DNA from: Pseudomonas sp. CHM02
Lineage (GTDB): Bacteria > Pseudomonadota > Gammaproteobacteria > Pseudomonadales > Pseudomonadaceae
Direction of reading: 5' to 3'
Assembly (NCBI RefSeq): GCF_000612585.1
Contig: NZ_JFCA01000010.1
Coordinates: forward strand, 1 to 64,000
DNA length: 64,000 nucleotides
Under the pieces are notes generated by a model. It was not told where the DNA came from, did not search any database, and saw only the letters and a list, made by a program, of their open reading frames with translations. The position numbers and the translations under genes are program-made. Shown here piece after piece: positions 53,991 through 62,377 of the stretch; the stretch's first letter is position 1; every line of letters begins with the position of its first letter.

Positions 53991-54959
53991 TTATTTGCTC
54001 GGTTCGATTCTCACAATGCCGTCGGCCGACGCCACGGTTTTCACCGGCAACAAGGCGGGCAGGGCATTGAGCAGGGCGTCTGGATCATTCACATCCAGAT
54101 TGCCCGAAACCTTCAACTGCGCCACGGCGTTGCTGACTTGCAGCGGTACCTGGGGACGGTACAGGCTCAACTCGTCGATCAGGCTGGCCAGTTCGCGGTT
54201 GCGAAACGACAAATGCCCACTGCGCCAGTCGGCGACTTCTTCAGCGGTGAGGGTTTGCTGCTGCAACGTGCCGTTGGCGTAGCGGTAGATGGCGCGCTGC
54301 CGGGCGCCCAGCAGGCTGACAGGGCTTTTCGCATCCGGCGCGAAGGCGACCTGGCCATGGGCGACGCTGACCACCAGTTGCTGCTGGCTGCGGCGCACAT
54401 CGAAGCCGGTGCCGACCACGCGTACATTGGCTTCACCGGCCTGCACGTACAGCGGCCGTTCCTTGTCGGCGGCCACTTCGATGTACACCTGGCCCTTGTC
54501 CAGGTGCACGATGCGCTGGTGCGCGGTGAAATCAACCCGCACGCGAGTATTGGCGTTCACGTAGAGCGTGCTGCCATCGGGCAGGTTGAAGGTGCGCATG
54601 CCTTTGGCGTGGGCGGTCACTTGCGTGTGATACAGCTCACGGGGAGCGCCGATAGAGGTGGCCAATACCGCACACAGCAAGGCGGCGGCCACGGCCAGGG
54701 CAGGGCGCCATAGCGACGGTTTGCGCTGGGGCAGCGCCACGGGTCTGTTCAATTGCTGCAACTGGGCCAGGTCCGCCCACAGTTGCTCGAATTCGGCATA
54801 CGCGCGGGCATGGGCAGGCTCGGCCTGCCAGGCAGCAAAGGCCTTGCGGTCGGCATTTGCTGCGTCATTGTGGTTGCGGGCAAACCAACTGGCGGCTTGG
54901 GCATCGATGGCGTCACTCTCTTCGATGTCCAGGATGTCGGTGTCGCTCAGGCGGTTCAT
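53991..54959 (-). CDS. FecR-family anti-sigma/signal-transducing regulator
   Basis: 322-residue inner-membrane FecR-like protein: a cytoplasmic N-terminal anti-sigma region (ASWFARNHNDAANADRKAFAAWQAE), one membrane helix (about 83-103), then the periplasmic FecR domain (TFNLPDGSTLYVNANTRVRVDF). It overlaps the sigma gene by 4 nt. It should relay receptor occupancy to the sigma factor. Confidence 0.92.
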   Translation of the reverse strand: MNRLSDTDILDIEESDAIDAQAASWFARNHNDAANADRKAFAAWQAEPAHARAYAEFEQLWADLAQLQQLNRPVALPQRKPSLWRPALAVAAALLCAVLATSIGAPRELYHTQVTAHAKGMRTFNLPDGSTLYVNANTRVRVDFTAHQRIVHLDKGQVYIEVAADKERPLYVQAGEANVRVVGTGFDVRRSQQQLVVSVAHGQVAFAPDAKSPVSLLGARQRAIYRYANGTLQQQTLTAEEVADWRSGHLSFRNRELASLIDELSLYRPQVPLQVSNAVAQLKVSGNLDVNDPDALLNALPALLPVKTVASADGIVRIEPSK

Positions 54960-55495
54960 TCTGGCTGCTCCATGCCGGGTTCGTGTTGAAGGCGTCGCTT
55001 GCAATGCAGCAGGGCAAAAGCGATGTGCTTTTCCACCATGCTGGTCGAAATGCCCATGCGCTCGGCAATCTGTGCCTGGCTCAAGCCTTCGAAGCGGTGC
55101 AGCATAAGGGCTTCTCGCCTGCGGGGCGAGAGTTCGGCGAGGACTTCTTTCAACTGTTCCAGGCGTTGCAAGCGTTGCGCGGCGGCCATGGGATCGTTTT
55201 GCTCGTCGGTGACCGGCTCGGCGTCCATTTCGTCCGGGTCAAAGTGGACGGTCTGCCGTACCTTCTGTTTGCGCCAGTGATCACGCAGCAGGTTGCGCGC
55301 CATCTGGAACAGAAACGCCCGTGGCTGCTCGACCTGGGCCCGATCCCGGTAGTCCAGCCACTGAGTGAAGACATCCTGGGTCATGTCCGCCGCGTCGTTG
55401 GCGTTGTCCGTGCGTTTGCGCAGGAAATACAGGATGTCTGTATAGAACCCGCGAAAGGCATCGGCCGACAACGGGTCGGGCTTGGGACGAGACAT
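54956..55495 (-). CDS. FecI-type ECF sigma factor
   Basis: 179-residue ECF sigma. Region 2 is DILYFLRKRTDNANDAADMTQDVFTQWL (about 20-47) and region 4 is LSPRRREALMLHRFEGLSQAQIAERMGISTSMVEKHI. First gene of the sigma/FecR/receptor signalling set; a Fur-like site lies upstream. It would transcribe the receptor gene when the cognate ligand is bound. Confidence 0.93.
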   Translation of the reverse strand: MSRPKPDPLSADAFRGFYTDILYFLRKRTDNANDAADMTQDVFTQWLDYRDRAQVEQPRAFLFQMARNLLRDHWRKQKVRQTVHFDPDEMDAEPVTDEQNDPMAAAQRLQRLEQLKEVLAELSPRRREALMLHRFEGLSQAQIAERMGISTSMVEKHIAFALLHCKRRLQHEPGMEQPE

Positions 55496-55538
55496 GGATA
55501 TCCTTCTTGACGAAGCACGACGTGGAAAAGTCGTGAAT

Positions 55539-55557
55539 GGTATCGAGAACCATTGTC
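55539..55557 (-). promoter_or_regulatory. Candidate Fur box upstream of the ECF sigma gene
   Basis: Minus strand GACAATGGTTCTCGATACC matches 12 of 19 positions of the Fur consensus by my hand count. It lies 44-62 bp before the sigma ATG, as for most iron-starvation sigma genes. Confidence 0.55.
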
Positions 55558-55594
55558 ATTTGTCTCTATTTTTACGGATGTACACAGCAAAAAA

Positions 55595-55682
55595 TGTGTG
55601 CGGGCTTGCTCGCGAAAGCGGTGTGTCAGTCGATTTATCCGGTGACTGGCACACTGCATTCGCGAGCAAGCCCGCTCCCACA
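55595..55682. repeat. Paired REP-type inverted repeat
   Basis: TGTGTGCGGGCTTGCTCGCG and TTCGCGAGCAAGCCCGCTCC (ending CACA) face each other between the sigma gene and the DapA-like gene. Confidence 0.8.
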
Positions 55683-55694
55683 GGGGATCGTGGG

Positions 55695-56567
55695 TTAGCG
55701 CAGTAATGCTTTCAGTTGTTCGATCCCCGCGTCACCCAGTGGGAACACTGGCAACCGAGGATCACCCGCTTCCAGCCCCGTCAAACGTAATCCCGCCTTG
55801 ATCGTCGCGGGCAACCCACCCTTGAGGATGAAGTCCAGTAGCGGCAGCTGGCGGTAAAACAGCTCCCGCGCCTGGGTCAGGTCATTCGCCAACACTGCCT
55901 CATACAACGCCAGGTTGAGCTGTGGGATCAGGTTCGGTGCCGCCGTGCACCAGCCCTTGGCGCCCGCCGCAAACGCTTCCAGCGCCAACGGGTTGCAACC
56001 GTTGTAGAACGGCACGTCGCTCTGGCGATGCAACTGGTGCATACGCTGCACATCGCCGGTGCTTTCCTTGACCATGGTCACGTTGGGCACTTGCTTGACG
56101 ATGCGCAGGATCAGTTCCACCGACATGTCCGTGCCACTGGTGGCCGGGTTGTTGTAGAGCATGATCGGCACGCCGATGCTGTCGCCAATCGCGGCGTAGT
56201 GGGCGAGGATCTCCGCTTCGCTGAGTTTCCAGTACGACGCCGGTAGCACCATCACCGCGTCCGCGCCATTGGCTTCGGCGTAACGGGCGCGACGCACGGC
56301 TTTGGTGGTGGTCAGGTCCGAGACACTGACGATGGTCGGTACGCGCCGGGCGATTTTTGCCAGGCTGAAGGCGCTGACTTCATCCCACTCGGCATCGCTC
56401 AAATAGGCGCCTTCGCCCGTGCTGCCCAACGGCGCGATGGCGTGCACGCCGCTGGCGATCAGGCGGTCGATGGAACGGCCCAGGGCGTCGAGGTCAATGC
56501 CTTGGCCGTCGGCGCTGAACGGGGTGATGGTGTAGCCGATGATGCCGTGAATGGTTGGGCTGGACAT
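55695..56567 (-). CDS. DapA-family class I aldolase/lyase
   Basis: 290-residue TIM-barrel enzyme of the dihydrodipicolinate synthase/N-acetylneuraminate lyase superfamily. GSTGEGAYLSDAEW, MLYNNPATSG (Tyr near 137) and MVKEST (Schiff-base Lys near 165) are the catalytic motifs. It is unlikely to be the housekeeping DapA, given its partner and regulator: it lies 28 bp downstream of a class II aldolase gene in one minus-strand unit. Likely a catabolic 2-oxo acid lyase or dehydratase. Confidence 0.88.
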   Translation of the reverse strand: MSSPTIHGIIGYTITPFSADGQGIDLDALGRSIDRLIASGVHAIAPLGSTGEGAYLSDAEWDEVSAFSLAKIARRVPTIVSVSDLTTTKAVRRARYAEANGADAVMVLPASYWKLSEAEILAHYAAIGDSIGVPIMLYNNPATSGTDMSVELILRIVKQVPNVTMVKESTGDVQRMHQLHRQSDVPFYNGCNPLALEAFAAGAKGWCTAAPNLIPQLNLALYEAVLANDLTQARELFYRQLPLLDFILKGGLPATIKAGLRLTGLEAGDPRLPVFPLGDAGIEQLKALLR

Positions 56568-56595
56568 GGACGGTCTCCGGTCGAAAAAGGGCAAG

Positions 56596-57378
56596 TCAGT
56601 TCAGGCAATCGGCGTGTTGACGCAGGTTCTGCCGGGCGTAGTAATTGAACGCGGCGCCATGGCGCTTGGGCCGGGAGATCCAGTCATGGGCCTCGCGCCC
56701 CAGCTCCGGCAGGATCGGCTTGATGGTGCCGGCCGCCATCGCCAGCAACTGCAACTTGGCCGCGCGCTCGATCAACTGCGCGATCACGCAGGCTTCCTCG
56801 ATGCTCGCCCCGGTAGACAACTGGCCGTGGTGCGAGAGCAGGATGGCGCGTTTGTCACCCAGTGCGGTGGTGATGATTTCGCCTTCCTCATTGCCCACCG
56901 GCACACCCGGCCAGGCCTCCAGGAATGCGCAGTCTTCGTAGAGCGGGCAGAGGTCCATATGCGACACCTGCAACGGTACTTCCAGCATCGACAGTGCAGC
57001 GATGTGCGTGGGGTGCGTGTGGATGATGCAATTCACATCCGGCCGCCCACGGTACACCCAGCTATGGAAACGGTTGGCTGGGTTGGGGATGCCGTGGCCC
57101 TCCAGTACTTCGAGATCCTCGTTCACCAGCAACAGGTTGCTGGCGGTGATCTCATCAAAACCCAGGCCCAGTTGCTGCGTGTAATAGGTGCCTTGTTCCG
57201 GCCCGCGCGCGGTGATCTGCCCGGCCAGGCCGGAGTCGTGGCCATTTTCGAACAGGATGCGACAGGTCAGCGCCAGCCTTTGCCGGTCGGTCCACGTATT
57301 ATCCGCCAGGGTGTTTTGCATCTGGACCAGTGCTTGCTTGACCAGTTGGTCTTTCGGGAGTGCTAATGTCTTGGCCAT
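56596..57378 (-). CDS. Class II aldolase/adducin-domain protein
   Basis: 260-residue zinc-dependent aldolase/epimerase-fold protein. The metal ligands lie in IIHTHPTHIAAL (about 115-126), and SHHG provides the distal His. ATG 57378 is used. It is first in the operon with the DapA-like enzyme and divergent from the XRE-cupin regulator. Fuculose-phosphate aldolase-like activity is possible, but the substrate is unknown. Confidence 0.88.
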   Translation of the reverse strand: MAKTLALPKDQLVKQALVQMQNTLADNTWTDRQRLALTCRILFENGHDSGLAGQITARGPEQGTYYTQQLGLGFDEITASNLLLVNEDLEVLEGHGIPNPANRFHSWVYRGRPDVNCIIHTHPTHIAALSMLEVPLQVSHMDLCPLYEDCAFLEAWPGVPVGNEEGEIITTALGDKRAILLSHHGQLSTGASIEEACVIAQLIERAAKLQLLAMAAGTIKPILPELGREAHDWISRPKRHGAAFNYYARQNLRQHADCLN

Positions 57379-57457
57379 ATCGGTGTCCTTTGGGTGGTTC
57401 AATGGACGTCGGGTTTGCTGCTCTCCCGCTGCTCGCAAGGTCGTTGGGTGAACGCAA

Positions 57458-57492
57458 ATGACACTAAAGATGCTATATGACACTTTGTGTCA
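57458..57492. promoter_or_regulatory. Operator-like palindrome of the XRE-cupin divergent region
   Basis: TGACACTTTGTGTCA (57478-57492) is a perfect 6-3-6 palindrome. Another half-site, ATGACACTAAA (57458-57468), lies 20 bp upstream. It sits between the divergent aldolase and regulator genes. Confidence 0.65.
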
Positions 57493-57538
57493 TTGGCAAG
57501 CACAGCTCATCGCTTACTGCATGGATTAATCGCAGCGC

Positions 57539-58066
57539 ATGTCTATCCGTTTGAAATTATTGAGAAAAAAACTTGGCGTCACCTTGGAAGCCCTGGCCGA
57601 AAAGTCCGGGATGACCAAGAGTTACCTGTCCAAGGTGGAGCGCGGGCTCAACACGCCGTCGATTGCCGCCGCGCTGAAACTGGCCAAGGCGCTGAACGTG
57701 AAGGTCGAAGAGTTGTTCAGTGAAGACAGCGTCAGCCTCGACAGCTACAGCCTGGTGCGCAGCCACGAGCGGCCCGACACCTCACCGGGTTACGCGGTGC
57801 TGGCCCATCAGGTCAGTGAACGCAGCTTGCTGCCGTTCATCATCTACCCGCCGGCGGAGTTCACCGACAAGACTTTCAAGGAGCACCTGGGGGAAGAGTT
57901 TCTGTTCGTGCATGAAGGGGCGGTGGAAGTGGACTTCATGAATGAGCGCGTGATTCTGGAGCGCGGCGATGCGCTGCACTTCAATGCGCAGAAGCCTCAT
58001 CGGTTGCGCTCGGTGGGGCCGGTGCAGGCGCAATTGCTGGTTGTGGTGCACAGCTCGGAAGATTGA
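57539..58066 (+). CDS. XRE-cupin transcriptional regulator
   Basis: 175-residue regulator: an N-terminal XRE helix-turn-helix (LRKKLGVTLEALAEKSGMTKSYLSKVERG, about 8-36) and a C-terminal cupin effector domain (about 100-170, EEFLFVHEGAVEVDF). It is divergent from the aldolase operon and probably controls it through the TGACAC palindrome. Confidence 0.92.
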   Translation: MSIRLKLLRKKLGVTLEALAEKSGMTKSYLSKVERGLNTPSIAAALKLAKALNVKVEELFSEDSVSLDSYSLVRSHERPDTSPGYAVLAHQVSERSLLPFIIYPPAEFTDKTFKEHLGEEFLFVHEGAVEVDFMNERVILERGDALHFNAQKPHRLRSVGPVQAQLLVVVHSSED

Positions 58067-58076
58067 CGCAATCCTC

Positions 58077-58144
58077 TGTAGGAGCCCGGCTTGCCGGCGA
58101 TGGCGTCCGCAGAAACGCTATCGCCGGCAAGCCGGACTCCTACA
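58077..58144. repeat. Paired REP-type inverted repeat
   Basis: TGTAGGAGCCCGGCTTGCCG and CGCCGGCAAGCCGGACTCCT (ending ACA) face each other between converging genes. Confidence 0.8.
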
Positions 58145-58165
58145 GGTAATGGGTTATTCGGGGGA

Positions 58166-59182
58166 TCAGCGTTCGACAGGCACTGACAGCGCTGGATTGC
58201 CCAATGGGTGCGTACGCGCCGCGAAGAACTTCAGCGCCACCCCAGCTCCCTCAAACAACTCCGAATACCGCCGCTTCTGCTGACGAATAAACCCATCGCT
58301 GCGCCCCGACACCGAGATCGCTAGCGTCGTCACATTGGCTTGGCGAATCGCGTCCACCAAGTGCTGATCCTGCGTCCCCAGGTCATGGCCAAAGATGCAC
58401 AGCGCACCTTCATGACTCAGCAACTGCTCATAACAGAACGACAGATAATCCGAACTGCGGATGGTCTTGAGCTTCTCTGCAACCGCGCCCTCGCTGACAA
58501 ACAGCGGCACGTCGTCGAGGGTCTTGATGGTGTTGTTGATCGCGAAACTGCTGAGCAACGTGCTGTCGGTGGTGGGCAGTTTGCGCGCGGTACCGTCGAG
58601 GTTGCGCACCAGGTGCAGGCCGCCGTGCAGGTACAAAATGCGCGTGGCATCGGTGCGGGTGTTGCGCAGGTCGAAGCTGGCGTCGGCGCTGCGGAACAGA
58701 TCGTCGATGCCGGGCGCATGCAGGATCGCCCAGTAGTTGAGCAGGTCGTAATTGGTGGTGAACACCGTGGAGTAATTCGCCAGCTCGCTGTTGATCGTCG
58801 CCAGCGTCGACGGTTGCACCAGGCGCCACGGAATGTGCACGGCGTGGATGGTATTGATCAACGCTTCCTTGATCGCGTAGTAGCGATTGCGCGGTGCCGC
58901 CGAGCTGACCGCCAGGGCCTTGTTGACCCGGCTGGTGGTCTTCAGCGCGCCCAGTGCCTGCTCGAAGCTACGGGTTTGCAAGGCGTCGAACACGCTGAGC
59001 TCGGATTGGCTCAGGGGTTTTTCTTCAACGGTGCGGGCGTTTTCGAACAGCGAGTCGTAGGCAAAGTCTTCCCAAATCGTGCGGCTTGCGCCGTTGCCGA
59101 TCAGAATCCCGCTGAAGTCGTGGGCAGCGCGCAGGGCGCTCCAGTCTTCAAGGTGGGCGTCAATATCCTGGAAATCCTTCAT
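58166..59182 (-). CDS. SIR2-like DUF4917-type protein
   Basis: 338-residue protein with SIR2-superfamily-like motifs: GILIGNGAS (about 25-33), VFTTNYDLLNYWAI (near 140-153), RILYLHGGLHLV, and CIFGHDLGTQDQHLVDAI. These match the NAD-pocket pattern of SIR2-like proteins that I associate with DUF4917. It has no zinc-binding Cys cluster of true sirtuins. It stands alone with no effector partner, 120 bp from the divergent alcohol dehydrogenase. NAD hydrolysis or binding is inferred from motifs only. Confidence 0.75.
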   Translation of the reverse strand: MKDFQDIDAHLEDWSALRAAHDFSGILIGNGASRTIWEDFAYDSLFENARTVEEKPLSQSELSVFDALQTRSFEQALGALKTTSRVNKALAVSSAAPRNRYYAIKEALINTIHAVHIPWRLVQPSTLATINSELANYSTVFTTNYDLLNYWAILHAPGIDDLFRSADASFDLRNTRTDATRILYLHGGLHLVRNLDGTARKLPTTDSTLLSSFAINNTIKTLDDVPLFVSEGAVAEKLKTIRSSDYLSFCYEQLLSHEGALCIFGHDLGTQDQHLVDAIRQANVTTLAISVSGRSDGFIRQQKRRYSELFEGAGVALKFFAARTHPLGNPALSVPVER

Positions 59183-59235
59183 TGCGGCGGGTCTACTCGA
59201 AATCGGCTGGACGGTGACTTTATCACGGGTTGGCG

Positions 59236-59249
59236 TTGATCCTGATCAA
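59236..59249 (+). promoter_or_regulatory. Perfect ANR/FNR box before the alcohol dehydrogenase
   Basis: TTGATCCTGATCAA fits the TTGAT-N4-ATCAA consensus at every fixed position. Its centre is 63 bp before the ATG, which places a class II start near 59284. The weak -10 there (GATGCT) would suit an activator-dependent promoter. Confidence 0.7.
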
Positions 59250-59305
59250 GATACGGCGGCTGGCGCAGGTTGATGCTGTAGGCATAAAGCCTCTGAGGAT
59301 TGACC

Positions 59306-60454
59306 ATGAGCAGCACCTTCTTTATTCCCGCCGTCAACATCATGGGCACCGACTGCCTCGACGAAGCGATGACCGCCATCCGCAACTATGGCTTTCGCAA
59401 GGCGCTGATCGTCACCGACGTCGGCCTGGCCAAGGCGGGCGTCGCGAGCATGATCGCCGAGAAACTGGCGATGCAGGACATCGATTCGGTGATCTACGAC
59501 GGCGCCAAGCCCAACCCCAATGTGGAAAACGTCGAGAAAGGCCTGGCGCTGCTGCAGCAGAGCGCCTGCGATTTCGTTGTGTCCCTGGGCGGCGGTTCGC
59601 CCCATGACTGCGCCAAGGGCATCGCCCTGTGCGCCACCAACGGCGGGCACATCGGCGACTACGAAGGCGTCGACCAGTCGAGCAAGCCGCAACTGCCGCT
59701 GGTGGCCATCAATACCACCGCCGGCACCGCCAGCGAGATGACCCGCTTCTGCATCATCACCGACGAAAGCCGTCACGTGAAAATGGCCATCGTCGACCGC
59801 AACGTCACGCCGCTGCTGTCGGTCAACGACCCGGCGCTGATGGTTGGCATGCCCAAGGGGCTCACCGCCGCCACCGGCATGGATGCGCTGACCCACGCCA
59901 TCGAAGCTTACGTTTCGACCGCCGCCACACCGATCACCGACGCCTGCGCCATCAAGGCCATCGAACTGATCAGCGCCAACCTGCGACTGGCGGTCCGCGA
60001 CGGCAGCGACAAGGCCGCACGGGAAAACATGGCCTACGCGCAGTTCCTCGCCGGCATGGCGTTCAACAATGCGTCCCTGGGTTTTGTGCACGCCATGGCC
60101 CACCAACTGGGCGGTTTCTACGACCTGCCCCACGGCGTGTGCAACGCGGTGTTGCTGCCTCATGTGCAAAGCTTCAACGCCAGCGTCAGCGCCAAACGCC
60201 TGAGCGATGTAGGCCGAGCGTTGGGCGCGGACATCAAGGGCATCACCGACGAAGAGGGCGCCCAGGCCGCCATCGCCGCGATTCGCAGCCTGGCCCATGA
60301 TGTCGAGATCCCGGCCGGACTGCGCGAGCTGGGCGCCAAGTTGCAGGACATCCCCTTGCTCGCGACCAACGCGCTGAAGGATGCCTGTGGGCTGACCAAC
60401 CCACGGCGGGCGGATCAGCGTCAGATCGAGGAGATCTTTCGCAGCGCGTTCTGA
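59306..60454 (+). CDS. yiaY: Iron-containing alcohol dehydrogenase (YiaY/AdhB-like)
   Basis: 382-residue group III NAD-dependent alcohol dehydrogenase. The N-terminal Rossmann-like part has [14 protein letters not shown] (about 94-107). The iron-binding half has [14 protein letters not shown] and [26 protein letters not shown], containing the ligand Asp/His residues. GAGGAT (59295-59300) precedes ATG 59306. The ANR box upstream suggests induction under low oxygen. The 3' end overlaps the convergent MFS gene by 34 nt. Confidence 0.92.
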   Translation: MSSTFFIPAVNIMGTDCLDEAMTAIRNYGFRKALIVTDVGLAKAGVASMIAEKLAMQDIDSVIYDGAKPNPNVENVEKGLALLQQSACDFVVSLGGGSPHDCAKGIALCATNGGHIGDYEGVDQSSKPQLPLVAINTTAGTASEMTRFCIITDESRHVKMAIVDRNVTPLLSVNDPALMVGMPKGLTAATGMDALTHAIEAYVSTAATPITDACAIKAIELISANLRLAVRDGSDKAARENMAYAQFLAGMAFNNASLGFVHAMAHQLGGFYDLPHGVCNAVLLPHVQSFNASVSAKRLSDVGRALGADIKGITDEEGAQAAIAAIRSLAHDVEIPAGLRELGAKLQDIPLLATNALKDACGLTNPRRADQRQIEEIFRSAF

Positions 60455-61608
60455 TCGGCGCGGCAGCGGGCGACGCACACCGATGCGGCGCCCGCCAATG
60501 CCACACACAAAACCGCCAACGGCCAAGCCTGCTGACTCACCAGCAGGCTCGCCACGCCGCCGATCAACGCGGCCATCAACTGATGCATAAAACCGCTCAA
60601 CGCCATGGCGTAGGAGCCGCTTATCGGTGAGGCATCGTTGGCCAGGGACAAACTGATCGGGTAACTCATCGATTGCCCCAGCACCGCCACGCAGTAAGGC
60701 AGCCACAGCAAGACAGCGATTCCGCCAGCAAGCACACTGCCCAGCAGCATCACGGCCGTTCCCGTCAGAACCAGTGCCACGCCCCAGCCCATCATGTTTA
60801 CCCGCCCCGTGCGAGCCACGAAGCGGTTGACCATCAATGCCCCCGCCAGATACGCCGCGCTGATCGGCCAACCCAGCCAGCCATATTGCGCCGCGCTCCA
60901 CTCGAAACGCCCTTGCAGAATCAACGGTGCACAGGTGTTGAAGGCGATGATCACCCCATAACCCAGGCCACCGGCCAAGGCTGCGTGCAGAAACGGCGGA
61001 TGTCGCACGATCGTGGCGTAGATGCGCCAGGCGGATAGAGGCGCGTCGGCCTTCACCAGCGCGGGGAACGTCACCCGTTGCAATACCAGCATCAACCCGA
61101 GCGCGCCAATCGCCAACCCGTAGAAGATCGCCTCCCAGCCGAAGACCACCTGCAACAACGACCCAACGAATTGACCGATGCCCAAAGCGATCACGAAAGT
61201 CATGCCCAGCCACGACAACCCTTTTGCCAGCAATGCACCGCTGAAGCTGTCACGCACCAACACCCGCGCCATCACCGAAACACCGCCCGCGCCCAGCCCT
61301 TGTACCAGCCGCAATGCCAGGAACGCTTCAATGCTGAACGCCGAGGGGATCGCTGCACTCGCCACGGCGTACACTGCGAGCGCCGTCAACAGCACAGGCT
61401 TACGCCCAAAACGTTCGCCCAGGCTGCCCCATAGCAGCATCGGCAAAGCCATGCCGACGAGGTAGATCGCCAGGGCCAGCGCGACGTGGTCTTCAGCGGC
61501 GGGGAGGGCGCGGGCGATGGCGGGGACGGCGGGCAGGTAGCTGCTGATGCCGACTTGGGCGAGGAAGGCGGCGCTGCAGGCCAGGGCGAGGGTGGTGGTA
61601 TTGTTCAA
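60421..61608 (-). CDS. MFS drug exporter, Bcr/CflA-like
   Basis: 395-residue DHA1-type MFS protein, with [23 protein letters not shown] after TM2 and [25 protein letters not shown] in TM4, typical of Bcr/CflA exporters. The best start is TTG 61608, since no ATG occurs until far into the frame. A purine-rich tract (AAGGAA) lies upstream on the minus strand. The last 34 nt overlap the convergent dehydrogenase. Confidence 0.85.
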   Translation of the reverse strand: MNNTTTLALACSAAFLAQVGISSYLPAVPAIARALPAAEDHVALALAIYLVGMALPMLLWGSLGERFGRKPVLLTALAVYAVASAAIPSAFSIEAFLALRLVQGLGAGGVSVMARVLVRDSFSGALLAKGLSWLGMTFVIALGIGQFVGSLLQVVFGWEAIFYGLAIGALGLMLVLQRVTFPALVKADAPLSAWRIYATIVRHPPFLHAALAGGLGYGVIIAFNTCAPLILQGRFEWSAAQYGWLGWPISAAYLAGALMVNRFVARTGRVNMMGWGVALVLTGTAVMLLGSVLAGGIAVLLWLPYCVAVLGQSMSYPISLSLANDASPISGSYAMALSGFMHQLMAALIGGVASLLVSQQAWPLAVLCVALAGAASVCVARCRADQNALRKISSI

Positions 61609-61702
61609 AGGCAGGCTTTTCCTTTTTCAGCGGTAAGCTACAAGCTGCTAGTGTGTTTGTCTCTAACGTGCGGCTAATCGTTTGTAACCAAGGAACCAAC
61701 CC

Positions 61703-62377
61703 ATGAGAGTTCTGTTATTCGGCGCCACCGGCATGGTCGGCCAGGGCGTGCTGCGTGAGTGCCTGCTGGCCGCCGACGTGCAGGAAGTGGTCGCCGTCGG
61801 TCGCACGCCCCTGACCCAGGAACACGGCAAGCTGCACCAGGTGCTGCACAGCGACATGCTGGATTTCCAACCCCTGGAAAACCTGCTGCAAGGCTTCGAT
61901 GCGTGCTTCTTCTGCCTCGGCGTTTCATCGGCGGGCATGAATGAAACCCGGTACACCCACCTCACCTACGACCTCACCCTGGTCGCCGCCAGCACTTTGG
62001 CGCGGCTCAATCCTCAGATGACCTTTATCTATGTGTCCGGCGCCGGTACAGACAGTTCCGAGGCGGGCAAGTCGATGTGGGCGAGGGTCAAGGGCAAGAC
62101 CGAGAACGCCTTGCTGCGCCTGCCGTTCAAGGCGGTGTATCTGTTTCGGCCGGGGGTGATCCAGCCATTGCATGGCGTGCGGTCGAAGACGCCGCTTTAC
62201 CAATCCTTCTACTCGGTGCTTGGCCCCCTGTTGTCGTTTGTGCGGCGGCTGAAACCGGGCTGGGTGGTGAGTACCGAGACGGTGGGCCGGGCGATGTTGC
62301 AGGCGGCCAGCCACGGCGCGCCGCAGCCGGTGGTGGAGCAGGCCGAGATCAACCGGCTGGCCAGCGAGCGTCGCTGA
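61703..62377 (+). CDS. NAD(P)-binding Rossmann protein (atypical SDR, NmrA/YwnB-like)
   Basis: 224-residue protein starting VLLFGATGMVGQGVLRECL, the GxxGxxG dinucleotide motif of atypical short-chain dehydrogenases. The TFIYVSGAGTDSSE segment takes the active-site strand place. No signal peptide. It overlaps the next LysR gene by one base (TGATG), so both are co-translated; the LysR may respond to its product. Confidence 0.85.
   Translation: MRVLLFGATGMVGQGVLRECLLAADVQEVVAVGRTPLTQEHGKLHQVLHSDMLDFQPLENLLQGFDACFFCLGVSSAGMNETRYTHLTYDLTLVAASTLARLNPQMTFIYVSGAGTDSSEAGKSMWARVKGKTENALLRLPFKAVYLFRPGVIQPLHGVRSKTPLYQSFYSVLGPLLSFVRRLKPGWVVSTETVGRAMLQAASHGAPQPVVEQAEINRLASERR

Noticed and set aside
55695..56567. 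Housekeeping dihydrodipicolinate synthase DapA for lysine synthesis
   Set aside because: Operon partner (class II aldolase) and XRE-cupin neighbour point to catabolism; the housekeeping gene normally sits elsewhere with different neighbours.
59246..61213. 655-codon minus-strand open frame
   Set aside because: Covers the dehydrogenase in antisense and runs through the MFS gene in another frame; both real genes have clear family motifs.
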